Under the pieces are notes generated by a model. That model was not told the origin of the DNA. It saw nothing but the letters and a program-made list of their open reading frames with translations, and did no database searches. Below, piece after piece: positions 59,009-64,000 of a stretch of DNA of 64,000 nt; position 1 is the stretch's first letter; each line of letters opens with the position of its first letter. Source of the DNA: Goodfellowiella coeruleoviolacea (GTDB lineage: Bacteria; Actinomycetota; Actinomycetes; Mycobacteriales; Pseudonocardiaceae). The position numbers were made by a program, and so were the translations under genes. Location: the NCBI RefSeq assembly GCF_024171785.1, contig NZ_JAMTCK010000014.1, positions 62,001 through 126,000 of the forward strand. The letters are read 5' to 3'.

Positions 59009-60340
59009 TCATCCGTTCCACAGCGGGTTGATCCGGTCCTCGCCGATGCGGGCGCGCTTGTCCGGGTCGGTGACGCCGAGGCCGCGCTCCGGGGCCAGGC
59101 ACAGCACGCCGACCTTGCCGGTGTGCGCGTTGGTCTGCACCAGTCGGCCGGCCTCGCCGATGTCCTCCAACGGGTAGGCGCAGGACAGCATCGGCATGAT
59201 CCGGCCCATGTCGATCAGCCGGTTGCTCTCCCACTGCTCCTGGAGGTTGGCGGCGTGGCTGCCGATCAGCCGCTTGAGCTTCATCCACAGGTAGCGGTTG
59301 TCGTACTGGTGCTGGTAACCGGTGCTGGACCCGCAGGTCACCACGACACCGCCGCGCCGGACCACGAACATGGAGATGCCGAAGGTGGCCCTGCCCACGT
59401 ACTCGAAGACGATGTGCGGGTCCTCGCCGGTCTCCCGGCGGATGATCCGGCCCAGCCGCTTGCCCGCCTCGATCACCGTGGCCGGGTCGCTGCCGTCGTC
59501 GTCGCCGATGCCGATCTCGGACCGGTCGATCACCACGTCGCAGCCGAGCGCGCGCAGCTTGCGCGCCTTCTCCGCGGAGCCCACCACCCCCACCGGGATG
59601 CCGCCGCCCTGCTTGACCAGCTGCACGGCGTAGACGCCGAGTCCGCCGGCCGCGCCCCAGATCAGCACCACGTCGCCCTGCTTCATCCGGGCGCCCCGGT
59701 CGCTGACCAGCATCCGGTAGGCGGTGCCCGCGCAGGCCGGGGTGCTCGCGGCCTCCTCCCAGGTCAGGTGGGCGGGTTTGGGGATGAGCTGGCTGGCCCG
59801 CACCACCGCGTAGTGCGCCAGGCCACCGAAGTTCGTCTCGTAGCCCCACGCCTTCTGGCCCTCGCCGAGCATGCCGTCGTGGTGGGTGACCGCCTCCTGG
59901 TCGTCCACCTGGATGGGGCTGGCCAGCACGTGGTCGCCCACCTGCCAGCGGCGCACGCCGACACCGACCCGCACGATCACCCCGGCCGCGTCCGAGCCGA
60001 GCACGTGGTAGGGCTGGTCGTGGCGGCGCTCCCAGTAGCCGCGCTTGCCGTACTGCTTGAGGAAGCTGAACGTCGGCACCGGCTCGAACGTGCCGGACCA
60101 GACCGTGTTGTAGTTGATGGAGCTGGCCATCACCGCGACCAGCACCTCGTCGGGGGCCAGTTCGGGCATGGGCACCCGGCCGACCCGCAGCGACTTGCGC
60201 ACGTCCTTGTCCTCGGCACCGCCGAACATGCCGATGTCCTCGATCCTGGTGTGCGCGGCCAGGTACTCGGTCGGGACCGGGTGGCGGAGCAGTTCGTCAG
60301 AGCTGGCGCCGTTCAGCGCCGCCTGGGCCAGTGAGTCCAT
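59009..60340 (-). CDS. ccr: crotonyl-CoA carboxylase/reductase
   Basis: A 443-residue MDR-family enzyme of standard length that reductively carboxylates 2-enoyl-CoA to substituted malonyl-CoA. The NADPH loop is WGAAGGLGVYAVQ. The CO2-site residues line up with Kitasatospora setae Ccr at an offset of three: Asn78 (INYN), Tyr167-Glu168 (WGYETNFGG; Phe-Glu in the reference) and His362 (GSHAAN). The common GSHFAN is GSHAAN here, a change that could enlarge the acyl pocket. ATG 60340. Clustered with KAS III and a hydroxyacyl-CoA dehydrogenase. Confidence 0.95.
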   Translation of the reverse strand: MDSLAQAALNGASSDELLRHPVPTEYLAAHTRIEDIGMFGGAEDKDVRKSLRVGRVPMPELAPDEVLVAVMASSINYNTVWSGTFEPVPTFSFLKQYGKRGYWERRHDQPYHVLGSDAAGVIVRVGVGVRRWQVGDHVLASPIQVDDQEAVTHHDGMLGEGQKAWGYETNFGGLAHYAVVRASQLIPKPAHLTWEEAASTPACAGTAYRMLVSDRGARMKQGDVVLIWGAAGGLGVYAVQLVKQGGGIPVGVVGSAEKARKLRALGCDVVIDRSEIGIGDDDGSDPATVIEAGKRLGRIIRRETGEDPHIVFEYVGRATFGISMFVVRRGGVVVTCGSSTGYQHQYDNRYLWMKLKRLIGSHAANLQEQWESNRLIDMGRIMPMLSCAYPLEDIGEAGRLVQTNAHTGKVGVLCLAPERGLGVTDPDKRARIGEDRINPLWNG

Positions 60341-60354
60341 GACAACCTTCCTGA

Positions 60355-61308
60355 TCAGGGAATGACGACGGTGCGGCGCCCGCTGACAACGCGCTGCCAG
60401 GCGCTCTCCACATCGGCGAGGGCGACCGGATCCCGGTCCACCCGCAGGTTTCCGTTGGCGGCGTGCGTCATGACCTGCGCGTACAACTCCTGGAGCTGGG
60501 TGATCGGGGGCGGACTGCCCGCGCCCAGGGTCACGCCGGTGCGGCGCAACGCGTTGGCGTGCAACGAGATCGTGCTGCCCGCGCTGTTGCCCAGCTGGAG
60601 GTAGCGGACCTCCCGGGAGACCATGAACCGGCGGGGCAGCGCGTCCAGCAGCACCTGCGCCGGGCGGCCCCACAGGTAGTCCAGGACCACCTGGTAGCCC
60701 TCCTCGCCGGCCGCGCGCCGGAACGCCTCGGCGAGGTCCACATCGGACTGTCCCAACGGGATCACCGCGTCGGCGCCGTTCTCGGCGAGCCGGGCGAGCA
60801 CCCGTTCGTCGCGGCCGGCGGCCACCACCCGGCCCGCGCCGAGCAGCCTGGCCACCTGGATGGCCACCTGCCCGGCGACCCCGGTGGCCCCCAGCACCAG
60901 CAGGGTCTCCCCCGGCACCAGCTTGGCACCGAAGGCAAGCGCGTTCCACGACGACACCGCCGGGTTCATCATCGAGGCCGCGGTGACGTCGTCGACCTCG
61001 TCCGGGATCGGCGTGCACAGCCGTTGCGGCGCGACCGCGTACTCGGCCATGGCGCCGTAGGGCGCGCGCACCACCCCGAAGGAGACCCGGGAGCCGTCCG
61101 CCAGCTCACCGACCCCTTCGGTGCCGCAGATGAACGGCACCTCCCGGCCCCGGGCGAAGTCGCGGTCGCTGGCCACCCAGCGGGCCAGCGGGGTCAGCGC
61201 CGCCGCCGTGACCCTGACCAGCACCTCGCCCTCACCGGGCGTGGGCTCGGGGAACTCCTCGAACCGGGGCGCCTGCCCGAAGGCGTGCAGTACCGCCGCG
61301 TGCATCAT
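60355..61308 (-). CDS. MDR oxidoreductase (zinc-independent, QOR-like)
   Basis: A 317-residue MDR protein: LVRVTAAALTPLARWVASDRDF, then ICGTEGVGEL, and the NADPH loop LGATGVAGQVAIQVARLLGAGRVVAAGRD. No zinc ligands. It lies 10 bp past the monooxygenase start region and 14 bp before Ccr in the same operon. It may reduce a double bond in the precursor or in the released polyketide. ATG at 61308 or 61305; AGGAGCAGCCCG precedes both. Confidence 0.87.
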   Translation of the reverse strand: MMHAAVLHAFGQAPRFEEFPEPTPGEGEVLVRVTAAALTPLARWVASDRDFARGREVPFICGTEGVGELADGSRVSFGVVRAPYGAMAEYAVAPQRLCTPIPDEVDDVTAASMMNPAVSSWNALAFGAKLVPGETLLVLGATGVAGQVAIQVARLLGAGRVVAAGRDERVLARLAENGADAVIPLGQSDVDLAEAFRRAAGEEGYQVVLDYLWGRPAQVLLDALPRRFMVSREVRYLQLGNSAGSTISLHANALRRTGVTLGAGSPPPITQLQELYAQVMTHAANGNLRVDRDPVALADVESAWQRVVSGRRTVVIP

Positions 61309-61318
61309 CGGGCTGCTC

Positions 61319-62518
61319 CTAGCCGACCGTGGACAGGTCGTTGTTCAGGTAGTTGCTGGAGTTCTTGACCTGCGCGAGGTTGAACTTGGTCACCGGCAGC
61401 AGCTTGCCGATCCGGCGCAGCAGCCACGGCGGCGCCGGCACGGTCTTGCGGCCCAACGCCATGGCCGCCTTCTGCATGCCGCGCACCCGGCGGATGCGGA
61501 CCTGTTCGTAACCGCGCACCCTGGCCGCCACGTCCCCGGGGCCGGACAGCGCGCGGCTGAGCACCCAGGCGTCCTCCAGTGCCTGGCTCAGCCCCATGCC
61601 CACCCGCGGCGGCACCACGTGCGCGGCGTCGCCGACCAGGGTGATCGGGCCCTTGCCCCACTCGGGCAGCGCCCGGTGGATGATGTGCGGGAACACGCTC
61701 ACGTCCGCATCGCGCATGGCGGCGAGCAGTTCCCGCAGCCCCGGCGCGGTCCAGTGGGCGAACCGGGCCCGCAGGTTGGCCACGGCCGACCCCTCGCCCT
61801 TCAGCGAGGTGGTGTCGCCGACCGCGCCGGGCGGCAGCCGGTCCCCGTCGCTGAACGGCAGCTCGAACGCCCAGTACACGCGGCCCTCGCCGACCGGGTG
61901 CATCACGCAGATGCCCTCGTCGCCGAAGATGCTGTGCACGGCGTGCCCCTCGGCGAACGCGCCGGGCATGTCGGTGATGCCGTGCCAGGTGGCGTCACCG
62001 AGGTAGCGCGCCGGGTCGGCGCCGAACAGCTCGGTGCGCACCACCGAGCGCTGGCCGTCCGCGCCGATCACCGCGTCCGCCTTGACCTGGGTGCCGTCCG
62101 CGAAGGACACCACCACCGAGCCGGGCCCCTCGCCGATCTGCTCGATCCCGGTGCACCGCATGCCCACCCGCAGCACGCCGTCGGGCAACCGCTGGGCCAT
62201 CCGCTCGGCGATCCGGCCGCGCGAGGCCACCAGGACCGGGTTGCCGAACCGCTCGGCGATCACCGACAGCCGCACCTTCAGCGCTGGCGTGCCGTCCCGG
62301 AACAGCCCGTCCACCGAGTCCATCCGGGCGCCCAGCCCGGTCAGGTCCACCCCCAGCTCGCGCAGCAGGCCGGTGCCGTTGGGCAGCAGCAGCACGCCGT
62401 TGCCGGTGGTGCGCACCTCCGGCGCCTGCTCGTACAGCTCGACCTCGTGCCCGGCCTCGGCCAGCCAGATGGCACAGGCCATGCCCCCGAATCCCGCTCC
62501 GATGATGACGACTTTCAT
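61319..62518 (-). CDS. FAD-dependent monooxygenase (class A)
   Basis: A 399-residue flavoprotein: VVIIGAGFGGMACAIWLAEAGHEVELYEQ (GxGxxG...E), the DG motif in DAVIGADGQRSVVR, and GDAAHVVPPRVGMGLSQALEDAWVLSRAL (GD motif). Related to salicylate and aurachin-type hydroxylases that use NAD(P)H and O2. It follows the PKS gene by 26 bp and is the first tailoring gene, so it probably hydroxylates or epoxidises the polyketide. ATG 62518 after GGAAAGGTTCG. Confidence 0.92.
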   Translation of the reverse strand: MKVVIIGAGFGGMACAIWLAEAGHEVELYEQAPEVRTTGNGVLLLPNGTGLLRELGVDLTGLGARMDSVDGLFRDGTPALKVRLSVIAERFGNPVLVASRGRIAERMAQRLPDGVLRVGMRCTGIEQIGEGPGSVVVSFADGTQVKADAVIGADGQRSVVRTELFGADPARYLGDATWHGITDMPGAFAEGHAVHSIFGDEGICVMHPVGEGRVYWAFELPFSDGDRLPPGAVGDTTSLKGEGSAVANLRARFAHWTAPGLRELLAAMRDADVSVFPHIIHRALPEWGKGPITLVGDAAHVVPPRVGMGLSQALEDAWVLSRALSGPGDVAARVRGYEQVRIRRVRGMQKAAMALGRKTVPAPPWLLRRIGKLLPVTKFNLAQVKNSSNYLNNDLSTVG

Positions 62519-62544
62519 TGCACGAACCTTTCCGGCCAAGCCGT

Positions 62545-64000
62545 TCAGACGTTGTGGTTGAGCCATTTCTCCACGGCCGCGGCAGTGGAGTCGGCGTGTT
62601 TCTCCAGAATCGAGAAGTGGTCTCCTGGAACGTCCACGGCCTCGTGGGGCAGTTCCCAGAAGGAGCGCCAGTCCGCGTGGTGCGGGTTGGCCGGGTCGAG
62701 CAGGTCGGGTGAGAACGGGTCGAGCGCGCTGAGCAGCAGCGTCGGCGTGACAACGGGTTTGGGCCGCCAGCCGTCGAAGATCCGCGAGTAGCCGCCCATC
62801 GCGGCCAGCCGGACGTCGCTGAGCAGGTCGAAGCCGCTCTCCCGGTCGGCCATGGCGCCACCCATCGCGTTGGCCACGCCGGTCTTGGCCATGTGCTCCG
62901 GTGAGGAGCTGTCCATCAGCACCACGGCGGTGGGCAGCCGACCGCCCTGTGCCTCCAACTGGTAGGCGATCTCCTGCGCCAGCCATCCGCTGGCCGACCG
63001 TCCAACCAGGACGAACGGCCGGTCGCCGGCGCGGTCGCGCACGGCGGCGGCGTGCATCAGGGCCAGCGCCTCGATGGTGGCCGGCAGCCGCTGCCCCTTG
63101 ATGAACCCGGGCTGCGGGATCGCCCACACCTCCCGGGACCGCTGGAAGCTCGCGGCGAACCTGGCGAACTCGTGCGGCCCGGCCACCGGCGCGAACGACG
63201 GGAAGCAGATCAGCAGCGGGTCCGCGTCCCCCTTGGCCAGCCGAACCGTGTCGGGTGCCCGGTCCAGATCGCCCACGTCGAACATGGGCCGCAGCTGGGC
63301 GGCGGCCTCCAGCAGGTGTACCGACTCCTCGATCTTGCCCAGTTCGCAGGCCTGCCAGTACAGCGCGGCCAGCGGTCCGGCCGCGTCCGAGTCCAGCGTC
63401 CCTGCGGTGAACACCACCCCGGTGGCCTGGTCCGCGCCGGCCGCCCCGGTGGTGGCGGCGACCTGGGCGGCCAGGTGTTCGGCCAGTGCCTGAGGTGAGG
63501 CGAAGTCGAACACCAGGGTGGCCGGCAGGGTGAGCCCGGTGGCCGTGCTGAGGTGGTTGCGCAGTTCCATGGCGCTGAGCGAGTCGAAACCCTGTTCCAG
63601 GAAGGCCGCCCTCGCCTCGATCGCCTCGGCTGTCGAGTGCCCCAGCGCGGTGGCCGCGTGGGTGCGGACCACGTCGAGCAGTGCGGCGGTGCGCTCCGGT
63701 TCGGACAGTGCCGCGAGCCGGCTGGCCAGTGACGTCTCGGCCGGGCCGGCCTCGGCCGACCGCGCCGCCCGCCTGGCCCGCACGAGTCCACTGAGGACCG
63801 GCGGGAGGGTTCCGGCCCGCGCCTGTTCACGCAGGACCGCGGCATCCACCCGCATCGGGGTCAGCACTGCCGCGTCCGAGGCGCAGGCCACGTCGAACAG
63901 GTCCAGTGCCGACTCGGTGTCCCACGGGATGGCCCCGCCCCGGGTGATCCTGGCGCGGTCCCGGTCGGCCAGCCGGCCGGTGATGCCGCCCGGTTCCAGC
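62545..64000 (-). CDS. type I modular PKS, terminal KR end-ACP-TE (5' part beyond window)
   Basis: The visible C-terminal 484 residues begin inside the end of a KR domain (LADRDRARITRGGAIPW). An ACP follows with the phosphopantetheine serine in EQGFDSLSAMELRNHL, then a linker and a chain-releasing TE: nucleophile in LVGRSASGWLA (GRSASG instead of the usual GHSAGG) and base in VPGDHFSILEKH. This is the last module of an assembly line, releasing an acid or macrolactone. Operon head for the downstream tailoring genes. The rest of the cluster lies to the right. Confidence 0.95.
   Translation of the reverse strand, partial: LEPGGITGRLADRDRARITRGGAIPWDTESALDLFDVACASDAAVLTPMRVDAAVLREQARAGTLPPVLSGLVRARRAARSAEAGPAETSLASRLAALSEPERTAALLDVVRTHAATALGHSTAEAIEARAAFLEQGFDSLSAMELRNHLSTATGLTLPATLVFDFASPQALAEHLAAQVAATTGAAGADQATGVVFTAGTLDSDAAGPLAALYWQACELGKIEESVHLLEAAAQLRPMFDVGDLDRAPDTVRLAKGDADPLLICFPSFAPVAGPHEFARFAASFQRSREVWAIPQPGFIKGQRLPATIEALALMHAAAVRDRAGDRPFVLVGRSASGWLAQEIAYQLEAQGGRLPTAVVLMDSSSPEHMAKTGVANAMGGAMADRESGFDLLSDVRLAAMGGYSRIFDGWRPKPVVTPTLLLSALDPFSPDLLDPANPHHADWRSFWELPHEAVDVPGDHFSILEKHADSTAAAVEKWLNHNV

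Noticed and set aside
1-64000. tRNA, rRNA or insertion sequence
   Set aside because: No cloverleaf with CCA-proximal signature, no rRNA stretch, and no transposase motif was seen on either strand by eye.

Overview
The window is about 73% G+C, with GTG and TTG starts, many 1-8 bp stop/start overlaps, paired XRE/DUF397 genes of the WhiJ type, LAL-type LuxR regulators and modular PKS DNA. This points to a filamentous actinomycete; the style fits Pseudonocardiales (Saccharothrix/Actinosynnema/Kutzneria-like), but the genus cannot be fixed from the sequence alone. I saw no rRNA, tRNA, CRISPR array or insertion sequence.

Layout. (1) 1-2522: pirin and GNAT genes, then a WhiJ-like XRE regulator followed by two tandem-duplicated DUF397 genes, with three copies of a likely operator. 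(2) 2523-10551: a sugar-type ABC uptake operon read leftward (Gfo/Idh/MocA oxidoreductase, lipoprotein binding protein, two permeases, Tat-exported PhoD-like phosphoesterase, FN3 protein with a lyase-like C-terminal domain), divergent from a ROK repressor with a clear operator between them. (3) 10734-22231: small regulatory and detoxification units (NmrA reductase with a truncated TetR partner, AraC, secreted SGNH hydrolase, GlxA-type regulator and cupin, ArsR/MFS pair, ArsR-VOC-SRPBCC set). This stretch contains a scrambled patch (19915-20440) assembled from copies of neighbouring sequences.

(4) 22350-27131: a compact candidate RiPP locus: MFS exporter, M3 metallopeptidase, a 19-codon precursor-like ORF with an excellent ribosome binding site, and a ThiF/E1-like enzyme with an N-terminal PqqD-like (RRE) domain. 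A consensus-like promoter precedes the peptidase and a strong hairpin lies between precursor and E1 gene. This is the best candidate for an undescribed system. A GntR regulator and OsmC protein lie divergently across a near-perfect 24-bp palindrome.

(5) 28365-46424: mostly ordinary metabolism and regulation (GH13 glucosidase, MarR, PH-domain protein, AraC and alpha/beta hydrolase, double-HTH AsnC regulator with a DHA2 exporter, DMT exporter with Lrp, CAP protein, HtpG, glucarate dehydratase-like enzyme with IclR, ArsR-SRPBCC-flavodoxin operon).

(6) 46455-64000: the edge of a type I PKS cluster. Two divergent LAL regulators, a spermidine-synthase-like protein and a type II thioesterase lacking its serine precede a leftward operon that begins with the PKS carrying KR end, ACP and TE. 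It continues through FAD monooxygenase, MDR, crotonyl-CoA carboxylase/reductase, KAS III, 3-hydroxyacyl-CoA dehydrogenase, a second MDR and a ThDP enzyme. KAS III, dehydrogenase and Ccr together predict in-house synthesis of a substituted malonyl-CoA extender unit; the ThDP enzyme suggests an unusual precursor for it.

A short palindrome, TCCACWGTGGA, recurs at six scattered places inside and between genes, far more often than composition predicts.
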